Assembly: GCA_031763025.1 (NCBI GenBank)
Contig: JASSKH010000006.1
Span: 13,791,479 to 13,855,478, forward strand
Direction: 5' to 3'
Source of the DNA: Macrocystis pyrifera
Taxonomy: Eukaryota; Sar; Phaeophyceae; Laminariales; Laminariaceae
Length of the DNA: 64,000 nucleotides
A program made the translations under genes and the position numbers. Of the stretch, positions 23,283-36,400 are shown in pieces. The notes under the pieces were generated by a model. That model had not been told where the DNA came from and searched no databases. It worked only from the letters and a program-made list of their open reading frames with translations. Numbering within the stretch: position 1 is the first letter of the stretch; the number at the start of each line of letters is the position of its first letter.

Positions 23283-23450
23283 CTACCTGTTAGCCTTGGC
23301 CACACGCTCGATCTCATCCTTCTTCTTGATGGCGAAGGAGTTGGACGATCCGCGCGCGGCGTTGATGATCTCATCGGCGAGGCACTCGGCGATGGTCTTG
23401 ATGTTGCGGAACGAGGACTCGCGCGCTCCGGTGGTGATCAGGTAGAGAGC
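23283..23450 (-). CDS. RPS5: RPS5 terminal exon
   Basis: 168 nt, 56 codons including the stop, from [17 protein letters not shown] to ERVAKANR. The acceptor is GTGGACAG. It holds the conserved TIAECLADE and [14 protein letters not shown]-terminus. Confidence 0.96.
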   Translation of the reverse strand, partial: ALYLITTGARESSFRNIKTIAECLADEIINAARGSSNSFAIKKKDEIERVAKANR

Positions 23451-26247
23451 CTGTCCACACAAAGCAAAACACACAACGTACAGGATAAACCAACGCAAAA
23501 CACGTAAATAAGGTGAATCTATCACGGCTTTGGAAAAGGGGGAGAGGGGGGTACACATGTCAATCATGGCGGTAGTCCTATGTATGGTCATCAGCGTCGT
23601 GACGTCAAAATAAAAATGGTATCGTGTCGGCTTTTTTTGTTTATTTTCTGGCCGAAAAGTCGGTCGGTTTGAAACCGAAACCGATCCCAACACTTCTCGA
23701 TCGGTTTCTGCGTAGGCGAAATCAGCCGAATGGTGAAAAATTCGAAGGGGGTCTTGTGTTCGGCTTTTGCGCATGAACTGCCTCTGAAACTACGTTGGCG
23801 ATGGCTACAGCGCTATCAAAAGCTCTTCAAAGTCGGAGGCAAGCGCAGTGCGTTCGACTAGAAAAAACTATTCCCGATGGCGGGCAACCACAATTCAGAT
23901 CGGCAAAACAACGATTTACACATCTAGGACTGCACTGCCGTTTTGAGGACTACACACTGCAAACTAACACTCGGTTTAGGTTTCTGCAAAGTGCACTAGC
24001 GAAAGGGTGGAACGAAGGCCAGCATGTGTCAAATACCGACGTTGGGCTCCGCAACCCATCGTCCTACAAAGGCGAAAGCAGCGCAGATTCATGCATGCAC
24101 ACACTGGTCTCGGCAACCCATCCATCCACCTTCCAATTCGAAGGGGGCACACGCTGTCACTCAATCTCGACGAACCCGAAGCGTCGATAAAACCAGCAGT
24201 ATGACGTAGACGACCACGGCAAATCGACCACAACCTAACCAGCAAACACGGACTTGCTTACCTGGTTGACACGGCGGAAGGGCGAAAGGTCGACGGCCTG
24301 GCGCCGCACGACACCGGCGGAACCCACGCGGGTGGAGTCTTCCCGGGGTCCGGAGTTGATGACCGCGTCCACAAGCACCTTGCGATCACGCCATAACAGC
24401 ACAGCACGTTGAAGTTTTAGGGTGTTGTTAAGGCATGTACGTTTCAGTTTTTGCAGTTTTGGGCGTTTCCTGTATTGGACGCAATGCAATAGGAGTCAAA
24501 CCCGGCTAAAAATACTCGGACGTACAGTAGTATAAGCGCATTCAACCAAAAACTCAAAATCCGACTGACAAACATGATATTAATAGTCATATTCGGATAT
24601 CAGAAAAAAAAGTCGACTGAGCGTGGGGCGATTTGAGCGTTTCACTTGAACAGGCACCACATTACCCTATGAGGAGCTGGCATTAAAAACACCTTGGTCT
24701 TGGCAAGGGAGCTGGTAATAATACAGAATAACTCGGACTGGCCATGTCCGAACACCTGGTCTTGTGATTGCGTGCCCATCTGTGTATTCCATCGGCAAAA
24801 CCCATCATCAATGCAACGCAACACCGGAGACACGCAATGACCACCGAGCGCGCGAACCCATACGCCGCACAAAAAGTCACCAAAACGGGCGACGATACGA
24901 TGTGCCGGTGCAGTTGGGTACCAACACACAACAGGGTGATGGTCGTCACCGACGCTGGAACAACATAAACTGCAAAATCAAGCAAGAAGAAAAAACGCAA
25001 TAGTACATGTATGTATCACACGTGCATTCATGTCAAGTACCTGATGCACACATAAAATTCACCATGCTTCACTTCATCCACGTTTCGCGGAAAAAATGTT
25101 ACAAGAGCAGTGATCGTACGACACTCTTTCGCAGTACTAAATTTCAAGGTCTAGATAAAGCGGTAAACGACCCCGAGCGGAGTTGTGGCAATTTGTACCG
25201 CCTGCCGCACGCTCCTCCTGCAAGGTTGGTGGAACCGCACTTGGACGTACGTATTGTAGGTCCCTACCCTGTGCCTCCCGTCGTCCCAGAAAGGTCGACA
25301 AAAAAGAAAGGCATAACACCAACGGAGCAATGAAACCAGGCAAACCGTTCTTGTTCATAAACTTTGTACACCTTCTCTTCAGCAGTACAATACAAACATA
25401 CCCAGGGGTCCAACAGGGTCCAACAATAATTTGCCGCGACCGCCTGACATACGATCCGACGACACAAGTTAGTTACAATAGACGCACCTGTACGGGGTTC
25501 TGGTCGGTGAGGAGGTGGATGATCTCGAGGGTGTGCTTGACGATGCGAGCCGCCATGAGCTTCTTACCGCTGTTGCGTCCCTTGCGCATCAACGCGCAGC
25601 AGAGGCGCTCCACGATGGGGCACTGGGAAACACCAAGGCAGAAAAAAACCAACACGCCGTACAGAGACAAACACATCACGAAAAAACATCAAGAACAAAA
25701 CGTCAGCCAACCGGCGGAAGCGGCAGTCATGGTGTCGGGGCGACATGTCAGGAGAGAAGGGTCAACAGCGACGAAAAAAACTGCTGTGGCATTGGAACAA
25801 GTCAATGTTTTTGCACACAACGTATCTTCGCGGAAGTGTCGCGGTCGCCAAAAGTCAAGTTATCAAAAAATCAAAGACGATGATCAAAGACAATGCGCCC
25901 CACGCGCGAAGGCTTTGGCAGCCATCGCACCTGACAGCGAGTAGGAAGGACACCAAGCCAAAAATAAAAAAAACGAACCCGTCCAGTCAGGTCCACCGTC
26001 TGTCGCGGAATTAGAGGGCGACACATATGATGAGCGCTCGCTCTGCTCCACTCCGCCCCACTGGAAAGGGGAAGCATACATACGTAGCGTACACGTTTCC
26101 AATTGTTCAGGAAAACTCACGTAGGCCTTGCGGAAGCGTTTCTTCTGGTAGCGGCCGGCCGTGTGGGGCAGGTAAGTGGCGTACTTGCCCTTCACGGCGA
26201 TGTAGTCCTCAAGGGAGATGTCGCGGATCTCGATGTCATCGAAGGTC
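23283..26247 (-). CDS. RPS5: 40S ribosomal protein S5 (uS7 family), four exons, 5' partial
   Basis: Exons complement(26121-26247, 25488-25622, 24262-24378, 23283-23450) join in frame to about 181 residues ending in a TAG stop. RPS5/uS7 lies in the head of the small ribosomal subunit, binds 18S rRNA and contacts E-site tRNA. Family hallmarks are seen in order: [99 protein letters not shown] and the C-terminal [11 protein letters not shown]. The usual cytosolic length is about 200 residues, so roughly 20-25 N-terminal residues are missing. The first base of the 26247 exon must complete a codon, which fits the conserved Trp before TFDD. I could not find the upstream exon between 26250 and 28100. 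Introns are 811, 1109 and 498 bp. All donors are GT and acceptors AG. The identification is very secure. Confidence 0.95.
24262..24378 (-). CDS. RPS5: RPS5 exon (third recognised)
   Basis: 117 nt, phase 0 at both ends, 39 codons from [14 protein letters not shown] to RRVNQ. The donor is GTAAGC and the acceptor CGCAAG. It contains the near-invariant [10 protein letters not shown] and VRRQAVD motifs. Confidence 0.95.
25488..25622 (-). CDS. RPS5: RPS5 exon (second recognised)
   Basis: 135 nt, phase 0 at both ends, running from CPIVERL to LTDQNPVQ. The acceptor is TCCCAG and the donor GTGCGT. It contains the basic [17 protein letters not shown] rRNA-binding stretch. Confidence 0.94.
26121..26247 (-). 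CDS. RPS5: RPS5 exon (first recognised)
   Basis: 127 nt: one base completing a split codon, then 42 codons from [10 protein letters not shown] to FRKAY. The acceptor is AATAG and the donor GTGAGT. This part carries the conserved N-terminal DISLxDYIAV and LPHTAGRY segments. Confidence 0.92.
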
Positions 26248-28090
26248 CTATTTCAGTAGGCAGCACAACCAGGGGTTGGGGGACGCGCGGGTTGGTGGTC
26301 GTCAAACACTACCGGAAATCCAAGGGGAGGTGCCAAGTTGTTTTCGAAAGCCTTGTTTCAGCAGGCATATATATTGGCATCACTTTGGACGGAAATTTAA
26401 GGAGCATTTGAATACTAATAATAAGATAAACGGTCTTTACATTTCAGTCCAGAGCGGTACCGGGTAATCAGGGGTAAGGGAAAATGGCTGGGGGAGGGAG
26501 GGAGGGTGAAGTTAACGCTTGTCACTGCTGCACTGCGCAGAAACTTGTATTTGACTATAGTTTCCAAGTCGTGTGTCAACGAAACGCGAGTCGCGCGATC
26601 CTTAAAAGGACAACTTAAAGGGTGCCATAAATCGGAGCAGGGGCACGAAGTTCCTTCCCTGTAGCTGAACCTCAGAGCGTCGTCGTAGAGACTCACCACC
26701 CAGCGACAATCGCAGTGTCTTCCGTGCACCTGTGATTCATCACATTTCCTGTCTTGAGTTGGTGGCGACCCACCCACCCACCCACACAGATACGAAGGAA
26801 GACATTCCATTGGCGACATGGGTTTCACATGCGGTAAAGCATCTCGATGAACCTCAGCAGCGCGAATGTCATTCCGTAGGCGTGTTGAACGTGTGGATCG
26901 TGTGCCCCTTCGCGCTTTATCCCAGTAAGTAGTGCTGGGGTGTGATGATGAACCAGAGCGGGCCACCCTTTCGAACGACAGGCAACAATGTTTGGCCTGA
27001 TCTCGGGAAACTGCCAACAGTATCGTCGGTCTAAGCCTGCCTACAGCCTGGTCTAGCGGCGTCACGTCAAGCAACAAGACATGATCTCCATGAAAAACGA
27101 AACAAGTAAAATAACGCCGGCTGCTTTCATCGCTACTCACACGCACACGCACCTCAACTTCTACATATCGACACAACCTTTACAAACACGCTATAAATCA
27201 ATAGGTGTGAGCTCAACGAATTTCAATAGTTGATCGTTGACCCTGCAAGCTCCGCGAAAATGGGAGAAAGCGGGACTGCCGGAGGAATGCGTCTCTTGAG
27301 ACGTCGGCCACACGCAGATACGGGGGGCGTTTCGTACGTCGAGCGACCACGTCAAGACGATCCGATCAGATCGCTAGCGTGGCCAGCCGTTGGTGCGGTT
27401 CAAGGACAGCGCGATTCGCGCGAGTTTGAGATTTTTGTTCGACGATCCGACGCGAACGGCTTCCTCGAATTCCTTTGCGCTTTTGAAAGTAGCTTTTTGG
27501 GATACATGTCAGCTCGTTAGACACTAAGCCGGGTCACATCAGAGAACATTGATTGATCGAGACGAAAAGCCATAAAGACCGGTCGGTCGGGATTCGAAAA
27601 ACAGGCCGAACAGGAGAGAGAACACCCTTGGCCTCGTGGATAAACTCAAGCGTCGAACATCGTCTACGAAAAAGCCCTTCAACCAGGGGCAACCGTCGCG
27701 CGCGAAACGCAGTTCCCGCGTGCTACAAACCTGCTCGAACGCGAATACAACTCTCCCCAAGCTCTACTACTTTCGTTGATGTCTAGATGGACTAAATTTT
27801 GGGAAAAGCCCCACCCCAACCGGAAATACACCCGCTTTATGGGTACCGTACAAGAAAAAATGAATCAAAAGTTGCCTTATTTTGGCAGCAGTCAAGCGTC
27901 ACACGCCATTTTCCTTACCCCGGCAATGTTCACCCAACTTTTATTCAAAGTAGGCCATCTAGAAAACATGGAACATTGTCGTGTAGTTTACTCACGTACC
28001 CAGCTCAAATTCCTAGTAGGTTGTCTCCAAAACATGGAACAACGGCTTGTAGTTACGACAAGATGTGATGGAATTTAACGGATCCGAGAA
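26248..28090. other. Unassigned, upstream of RPS5
   Basis: The missing RPS5 5' exon and promoter may lie here, but I found no exon ending in the expected Phe-Gly-x-Trp split codon. Frames such as 27230-27520 (+) have no recognisable family. Confidence 0.4.
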
Positions 28091-28095
28091 AAAAG

Positions 28096-28096
<1 letters not shown>

Positions 28097-28126
<30 letters not shown>
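28097..28126 (+). repeat. Poly-G run of 30
   Basis: Uninterrupted G homopolymer. Similar runs: 1992-2012 (G), 36326-36342 (G), 37072-37090 (C), 39005-39017 (C), 46620-46636 (C). Confidence 0.9.
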
Positions 28127-28127
<1 letters not shown>

Positions 28128-28129
28128 GC

Positions 28130-31100
28130 TTTGAACCAAGTCTACAGCAGTGCACCATACAAGCGGTTGTGAGGTTGCGGTACTATTATAATAGTTGCAG
28201 TAGTTGGGGGAGATGACTGATCCAGGTTTGTTTCGAATACGGTACCCGAAACCTGCTTTACTGGAGTGCCCATCTGACCGTGCCGCCAATTGACGGTGGC
28301 GGATATAAACGATCCATGCCAGCCATATATACAACGCCGCAGCGTGAGCTGAGGCGAAGCACCGAGAATCTTCTGGCTGCCAAGACCCCTCCCTCCAAGG
28401 AGTGATCTGCGCTTAGATTCTAGATACCCGAATACGAAACTCTACAGAGTGTTTTCGTGAGTTCAGGCGCAGAAAAAACACAAAATCAACCACCAGACAT
28501 TGCTTGACCACTTCAACCGCTTTGGAACACCCACATTAGTGTTTTTAAGGGGTGACCTACTTGAAATTAGACTAGGGTCGTTTTTCCCAATACAATCAAA
28601 GAGTTGACGAGCTAGAGGTACTGCTGTAGTACAAAAGGGCATGTAGACTACTTATAGGGTACTCGTTCCTGGTGAAACACTCAAGGTTGAACATACCAGA
28701 GGTCCAGCGTACGTAACTATCGGTAGCACGGGTCAAGGGGAGCACACCATGCTTGTGTGCACCCTTCGGCGCCTTGTCGCCACTAGCGCTAGATCATGCT
28801 TACACTACGGTATTTGATTTGCTTCACTTGAACATACAGTAGTAGTATGCCCGTATTTAATAGTAACAAATACACTCGTAGTCCACACTGCACAACAGCA
28901 GTATTTAATACCTGGTATTAATAGTGGTTTCCGAGATGGGTGTATTTGGCTATCCCATTATTAATACCTGGTATTAAATAGTATAGTGATTTTACACGAC
29001 AGCAGAAGAGACAGAAACCGGGCAATGTCCATCTTATTTTCACCTTGCAAAAAACTCGTATACACAACACCTCTGCTCTCTGGTTGGTTAAGGCTGGTCT
29101 TTTGGGCTGCAGGAAACTCTGTAAAAACGCTACCAATACTGGAAACCCGTCACCGAAACAGGCCGCGCGATCGCCCCTGCCGACCTCGACCCCGGCGAAG
29201 GTTTGGGGTTGGAGATAGGTGCGACGTGCACGCTATTAATAGACTCTGACCAAAAGGTGTTGCACGCGATTGTTTTGCAAGGTAGTGTTGCAATCAGAGG
29301 CACCCTCATACTCTAATACCTTAGGTGCACGCGGAGGCGTTTTTCTTGTTAGGACAGGTGCAACACTGCTTACAGTAGGGTGGGAGGCAGAGGGCCAAGC
29401 CCCCTCCACCCTCAAGAGAACGACAGCACTGGCATGCCTCGTACTGCTTGCAGCCGTTCGCAAGAATAGTCTTCTCAGTGGTACCGTTAATCCTGAGACA
29501 CATGGAAGGCGCCACACTATTAAATAATACCCCTGTAGAGAACGGGTGGGTTCAAAAAAAGCTGCTGCCCCTCGGAAAGGCGCAGTGCAGCAGTTGCCGC
29601 AGGCTTTTTTCCCCTTGCCCATATAGAGTTACGTAGTTCAGCTCCACGGCCAAGTTTGTTTGGTGTGCATCGAATAAGGACGATGCCACAACTTTTCAAT
29701 ATCGACAGAAGGCTTACAACTGCTGAACAACAGCAGTACAGCAGCAGCGAGCCCCCCTTCGGCGTGTTGACATGTGCGCAAAGGTGGTCTACCTGCTACG
29801 ATACGTGTGGTGGTCTTTCTCCCTGTACACCAGTACAAGACGCTGGAGCCGTGCAAATGGGTACCAGTTTTGAACCCGTATTTTAGTACGAGTGGAGGAT
29901 GACCGCCACCCAAAGAGCACCTCTATACGAAGCGTGTATTGCGTCGTCAATGCGAACTCGAAACGACGGCCGAATGCAAAGCTCTGCCCGACGATAGGAA
30001 TGATGACCGATCCACAGCAGTTTACGTACAAAAAGAGATAGCCCACCATAGGTAGGCTCCACGCTTATCAAGCAGGAAACTATTTACATCGACGGTGACA
30101 AGGAGGAAGCAAGCACCGATGAATGTGCTTCACCAGCAGCACGCTCGGACAACAGATCCATCAGCATGGCAATCTTCCAGCCAGACAGCGAATGACACAC
30201 ACTAGATGGTTCGCCATAGTCCTCACAACATGGCCGGCACCCTCACATAGAAGCACTACTGGCATAGACGCCCAGCCACCATAGAGCAACCTCGACAGAA
30301 TCAGCTCCTCACCACTTGTTGAAAAGTTGCACATCAGAGATGGCAGACTCCTCCACGGCAAGGGGGGGGGTCCGCCTCGTTCTCGGTCCACCCATCGGCG
30401 ATCACGGGTTCCACAACGGGCTCTCCCGATTCCCATCCTTCAGGGTTCAGTTCGGTCGCCATGCTGTATTGCCTCCGGCGTGCAGGGGAAGGACGCTGGG
30501 GGGATGATGGGCCCTCCCGGCCACAAACAAGGGATGGAACGCCTGCGCATGTCTGAGACGGGGAATGGGAAGTGTACAGGATTTCGACAAAAATAGGCGT
30601 GTTTTTTGCGGGACGCGAGCTCAGACAAGGGTGTTGCCTCATCACGCACCAGACACAGCTGACTGTGCTGGAGCGCTTAGCCATGCAATCTGCCGGAAGG
30701 ATCTGCTCGCGTGGTTACATTAGGTCTCTAGGACTGAGGCGTCCTGGAGGTTCGGTGAATAGTCTTGAATGGGACTCTTTTTCGATATCCCAGGTGAGGG
30801 CTGTTTGTTGGACTTCGTCATTTTACGTCCTCTCCCATGTTGCTGTGTGAATCTCATGTTTGAACGAGGCACGAGTACAAGTAGTGAAGGTGCAGTTCTG
30901 AAGTGCAAATGCGTAAGCGTACGATACATTTGAGTAACGAGGTAGTTGTCTTGTTATTTCAGGGTACTGATTGTGATCTACAAAACAAAAGTTGGACATG
31001 ACTGAAAGGCGTGCTCCTGAAGGTGTTGCTCTTTTTGTTCCAGGCAAGCGCACTTGCCCGACTCCACTGTCCATGCATCGACGAGCGCTGTCCATGCCTC

Positions 31101-31295
31101 AGAGTTCGTTGTCCCACCTCCTGCACGCACAGCAGTAGCACAGCAGTAGTCCCTGCGCGCTTGTTGCAACTGGTTCGCCGTGCTGTCCGTCGAACGTTGG
31201 GTGGCACACCGGCCGTTTGATCACGCCCCAACAACCTTCAAAATAGTACAAGTAGAAGAAGGTACTGCTAACTGCTGTAGGCGTTGCATGGCGCA
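28130..31295. other. Unassigned; possible decayed minus-strand ORFs
   Basis: 29321-29515 (minus) ends in a Cys-rich tail (CKQYEACQCCRSL, then CKQCCTCPNKKNASACT). 30161-30480 (minus) has two frames joined across a G-run (MATELNPEGWESGEPVV, then LILSRLLYGGWASMPVV). These may be scraps of a transposase, but I cannot name a family. Confidence 0.3.
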
Positions 31296-31377
31296 ATGAC
31301 CCCTGCAAGAAACGCAGTTGGCAGCAGCTGCGGCAGCGGCAGCAGCAGCAGGCTTCTTCGTACGGACACTCCCGTGC
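31296..31377 (+). CDS. Tentative first exon (presequence-like) of the mS45-like gene
   Basis: An ATG opens 27 codons of Arg/Ser-rich sequence ending in phase 1, which fits the next exon's two leading bases. The donor GTACCA is weak. A GTGCGT donor four bases upstream is stronger but would break the frame. Confidence 0.35.
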
Positions 31378-33383
31378 GTACCATATATACGAGTGCGAAA
31401 TTATCGCGCAAAGGGAGGCACGTCCACACCTGGCCCTCTACATAGTACCAGGTACTGGACAGGTAGTCCCCGCCGTATGTTGGAATTGCGTGCGTGTTTC
31501 TTTGGTTTTGCTCCTGACTGCTGACTCCCTCCCCCCTCCACGCCACCCCAACGCACTTGCTGTTTCGCTATCGACAAACCCACCGCTCTTCTAGCCCCTC
31601 TCGACCTCAGCACAAGGCGAGGAAGACGCCAGCACGCGGGCCAGAGACAGAGCCAGGGCTTCGGAGTGGGAGTCGGACGACCAGAGGCTTAACCGCTGGC
31701 GGTCGGGGGGGCGGTATCAGAGGTCGAGGAACAAAACCCAAAAGAAGCGCGAGAAGACTTGGCAAAGCTCTGACCCCCACCAGGTACGAGTGTATGGCCA
31801 TGTTGACAATCGTTTATCGTACCTCCATCAACCCGTGAAGATATATGCACCTACAAGCAGTAGTAGTACCTGGTATGTAAAGGTACGGCAGGCTTGGTAT
31901 TTGTATGTGCTTGTATGTCAGCTTTGCAGATGGCAGTTTTTTTTCACCGTGAGGTACAAAAACATAAAGCGGCACCTCTGATCCCCATGAGTTACGAGTA
32001 CGTAGTGTATGGCAGCAACTCTGATTTTCCCACGGGGTATGCCAAAGCAGCAGCTCTTACAGCAGTATCCCCATGATGCACTATGTCCCAAGGAGTTGAT
32101 TACTATATTCGGCGGCGTTTTTCTTGCACGCGAGCAGCTATTATACGAGTACACAATAATACCTTTTTTTCCGTTTGTTGGCTTGCCAGCGTATCTGTCG
32201 CTCAGCGAACGGCCTATTACACGTTTTATATCGTAGCATCTACTATAATACAGCAGTACGTACAGCAGTAGCTCTGATTCCCATGAGGTGTCACGCAGCA
32301 GCACTTGCGAGTACTGGAAGTGCTAAATGTGTCCATGAAGGCACCCGCCCCCTTGCCATGCCTAACGTGTTCCTGGTGGCGTCCTCGGGTCTGCATGCAT
32401 GCAGGCAGGCATACAGCATATGTTCGTTGCCCACGAGCCTCTCTCGAACGCACGCCTGGACCTACGGTATATCCTTCCCCTAACTCTAACCATTATGCTG
32501 GTAAACCGCCCTTTGACCCCTTGACTGGTCACCCCCTGTGTTAAAATTGGTGTATTTATGCCTAAAGAGGCCTTGACGCCCCCCAAATCGACCGTCCTGA
32601 CATTTTTTTACACCAAGCTCATCCCCATGATCACAGTCGCGCATACAAGTGGGTGCTGTTATGTACTCTAGCCACAACAACTACAACTACAACTACACTA
32701 CAAACGGTAATAACAACAACTGTACGCAACGACTCTGGTTCTTCTTGTGTGCCTTGTCGGTTGTTGCCTTAGGACTTGTGCCGCATCAAGTGGGAACCTG
32801 ATCCCACGACCATCCCCGACAACTGGTTTCGAGGACACGTGCCGGACATGGTGAAGCGCAAGATGTTCGAACTCTGGCAAAAAGATCCGGTCAAGCACTC
32901 CGCGACGGTGAGAGACTCGCGCGCAGACAGACAGACAGACAGACATGCGCAGCATACCGATGTGAGGTCGGACAGACAAAACAGCCAGCGCGCCGTTGTG
33001 GTCAAAGGTGAACGAAGTTGTTGGTCGATCCGTGTCACACGACCTCCCCTCCTTTATATCCCCTCTCCCCTCTAACGCCCTTCCCCCCCTCTCCCTTCCC
33101 CCCTTTTCCCCCCCTCCCCTCCCCTCCCCTCCCCTCCCCTCCCCTCCCCCTCCCCCCCCTCCCCTCCCCTCCCCTCCCCCCCTCCCCTCCCCTCCCCCCC
33201 CCCCCCCCTCCCCTCCCCTCCCCCTCCCCTCCCCTCCCCTCTCCCCTCCCCCCCCCCTCCCCTCCCCCCCCCCCCCTCCCCCCCCCCCCCTCCCCTCCCC
33301 CCCCCCCCTCCCCCCCCCTCCCCTCCCCTCCCCTCCCCCCCCCCCCCCCTCCCCTCCCCCCCCTCCCCCCCCCTCCCCTCCCC

Positions 33384-33465
<82 letters not shown>

Positions 33466-36400
33466 TTCCCTTCCCCTCCCGCCCCCTTGCCCTCCCCTCT
33501 CCTCCCCGCCTGTCCCGCGACATGGTCATTCTCTCTCCGTATTGCCCCGTGCACGGCGTCAGTCCTTATCGAAGAGGTACGGACTGCCTTTCCTAGATGT
33601 GCAGGCGATTTTGACGCTGAAGCTGAGCGCAAAGGAGAAGGTCGACGCCGGTGATGGGTGAGTGAGTCGAGCACACAGGACACGCACACATGTATTCATG
33701 GCGCAGGCATACACAAAAATTAAAAGCGGGGGAGAAACAGAGAAAGAGATATGAGGGAAAAGGAGACAACTCGGGAGAGAAGGGAGGGGTGGGGGGGGAG
33801 AGAGAGAGATGCAAGAGGGGGGGATATATAGCGAGAGGGAGGGGTAGGAGGGAAGGGGAATAGAGAGAAAGACAAAGGGAGGGAGGGAGGGAGGGAGGAA
33901 TGTACATCGAGAGAGATACCGAGAGAGGGGAGGAGAGAGATCGGAACGAGGGAGGGAGAGGACGACAGAGGGGAAGGAGGGAGGTAGCTGGAGGGGTACA
34001 GAGAGTGTGAGACAAGAGAGTGAATATACCTGGCAGAGCGTAGATATAGACGCATCGTGACTTGCCCGTATCATAGTCGGGCGTGTGGTTTTCTCCCTTT
34101 TTTTCGGTCGGGTTGGTCCAGCATCCTTGGTCCAGCATCCAGCACCATGCAGTTGCCTTGTGTTAACGTCAGCTTCGCTTAGGCGAATTTTCTCCTCCGT
34201 AACGATACCGGCTGACGACGTCCCTGCCGATGAACTTATGTCCTCTTTGGTATTTTGTCGACCAGGTACGAGATCTACCCCGAGATCGAGGACTTGATGG
34301 TTGAGCGTAAGGAGGCGTTTATCGAGGACCTCGGGCAGCACTACGGCCAGGAGATACCTTTCATCTACGAGCACTGCCCAGATATGTGAGGGACGCTCTC
34401 CGAGCCTTGTTGTGGTGTATCACCCTGTTCGAAAATACTGAGCGCGTTTAGATAGTCACTTCAGGGTATGAACGCACTCTCTATTTCTGACTGTTGGACT
34501 GGTGTTTTGTGCCACCCGCATGCGGAGACCCGCCGGCGTTACAGCGCGCGACATGCCTAAGGTACCGTTTTCGCAGAGAGAGAAAGGCGTTTTTGTTGTG
34601 GGTAAAGCTTGATACTACAGCAAAAATATACCACCTTTTATTCCTCTATAAGCAGGTTGTCCTTAACAGCGTGAGGGCACTTTGTAACCGCAACGAGGTA
34701 AAAATCGAGGTTGCGAGGTTTTTGGGGACTAAGAGGGAGAGCGTGGGGTCAGAACCATTGTGAGAAGTCGGATAGAGAGATGACGAAAACATGTACATAG
34801 TATAATAGGTATCGATTCCGACCGCAAGGTGTGTCTTTGGAATTGCACAAGTTGAAGAAGACGATCGAGGAGAGAAACACGGCGGAGAAATAGACTATTT
34901 TGTACAGGCCCAGGGGGTGTTGTACTCATTATCATGCATGGCCGTAGTCGTATGGCCATAGACCCTTGCAGCCCTACAACGCCGGGACGGAGCACGTCGG
35001 GTTTTCATCGACCAGGCTGACATTGCTTGCACCAAGCGCGAAGCGCTGTGAGGTGTCGACCTGGTCACATAGAGGGTGAGCTGCATCCTGCTAAGAGGCC
35101 AGGGGGGGGGGTACTCATTATCATGCATGGCCGTAATCATATGACCATAGACCCTCGCATCCCTACAATGCCGGGACGGAGCACGTCGGGTTTTCACCGA
35201 CCAGGCAATCATCGCTGACACCAAGCGCGAAGCGCCGTGAGGTGTTCGGCGGGTCGCATGAAGAGTGAGTTTTTACATCCTACTAAGAACCGCTTGTGAG
35301 GCGGACTATCCTGCATATAGATGGTAGCGTGGAACTTATTGACTTGTTTTCCGGTGTGGTCACTTCCAGAGACAGCGATGGGTATCCTATGCAACTGCCT
35401 CGTGGGTGCCTTACCGCAAACCCAACGGGATACGATCATTCCCCTTGTGCGTAGTAAAGGCTCTCCACCCCGCACTAAAGAACTATCTCGACCGCCAATT
35501 GCGACGACCGCCAAAACAAAAGGCAACGGCATGTCCCTGGTTGTCTAGCTCACGTACTGAGTGAATGGCATGTTTTGCAAAGTCGTTGCCAACCGACGCC
35601 AACCCAGTCTATATATAATATGTAACGGGGACGGGGGTACTCATTGATTGCTTGCATTCGTCAGTTGACCGCAGGCCCAGTGGGGGGGGGACAATAAACA
35701 CATGCCCCCTGGTGAAGTCCACATTGTCAGTTTCTTTCCTAGCGGTATTTTTGGTATTTCCAGAAGACGTGCGATAATCGCGTATTATTGGTAAAACGAG
35801 TATCTGAAGTGCTGTAACGTATATAAATCCCTGCCGATTTAGCCAGCAAGCGTGCGCGCGGAAGCATCTTTCACAACGTACCTCAGCTTAGTGGTTGATC
35901 GATGCGGGCGCTGGGTTGATGGAAGCAATGGGCGATGGTGGTGCAAGGCGAGAATCGAAGGAAGTCGGGGGCTACGCACATAGGAGGCGATCGATGAGTA
36001 TGCTCTGGTGCCTGACTCCAAAGAGTATGTTCTGTTGCCTGGCTCTTGGGCTGGTGTGTGATTTATCGACTACGGCTTGAAGGGGCGATCTTGCTGGCGA
36101 TAGTCGTATGAATGGGGTCGACATTTGTTCATTTGGTCTACGGCACGGGCCCAGTAGAGGTCTCACATTAAGGCGGCGGTGGACCACGGCAATAGGACCG
36201 CCTTATTGAGGAAAACCGCCGTATTCGCCCCAGGCTATGAGTGCCATTCCCCAGTCGCGCTAAGCGATTTCGATCGCTTTATATCGGGATACCGCCATAT
36301 ATCGGTATACCTGGTACCGCCTTATGGGGGGGGGGGGGGGGGCTATTGTACTACTTTTTGCCAAAAAATATTTCTGACCGATGGGACCTCTGGACTGAAG

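Noticed and set aside
27230..27520. 96-codon plus ORF upstream of RPS5
   Set aside because: Plausible composition but no homology or splice evidence; not enough to annotate.
32996..33661. Long Pro/Ser/Leu and Gly/Arg/Glu ORFs in all frames
   Set aside because: Translation of the C/T tract in an intron; only 33563-33657 is a supported exon.
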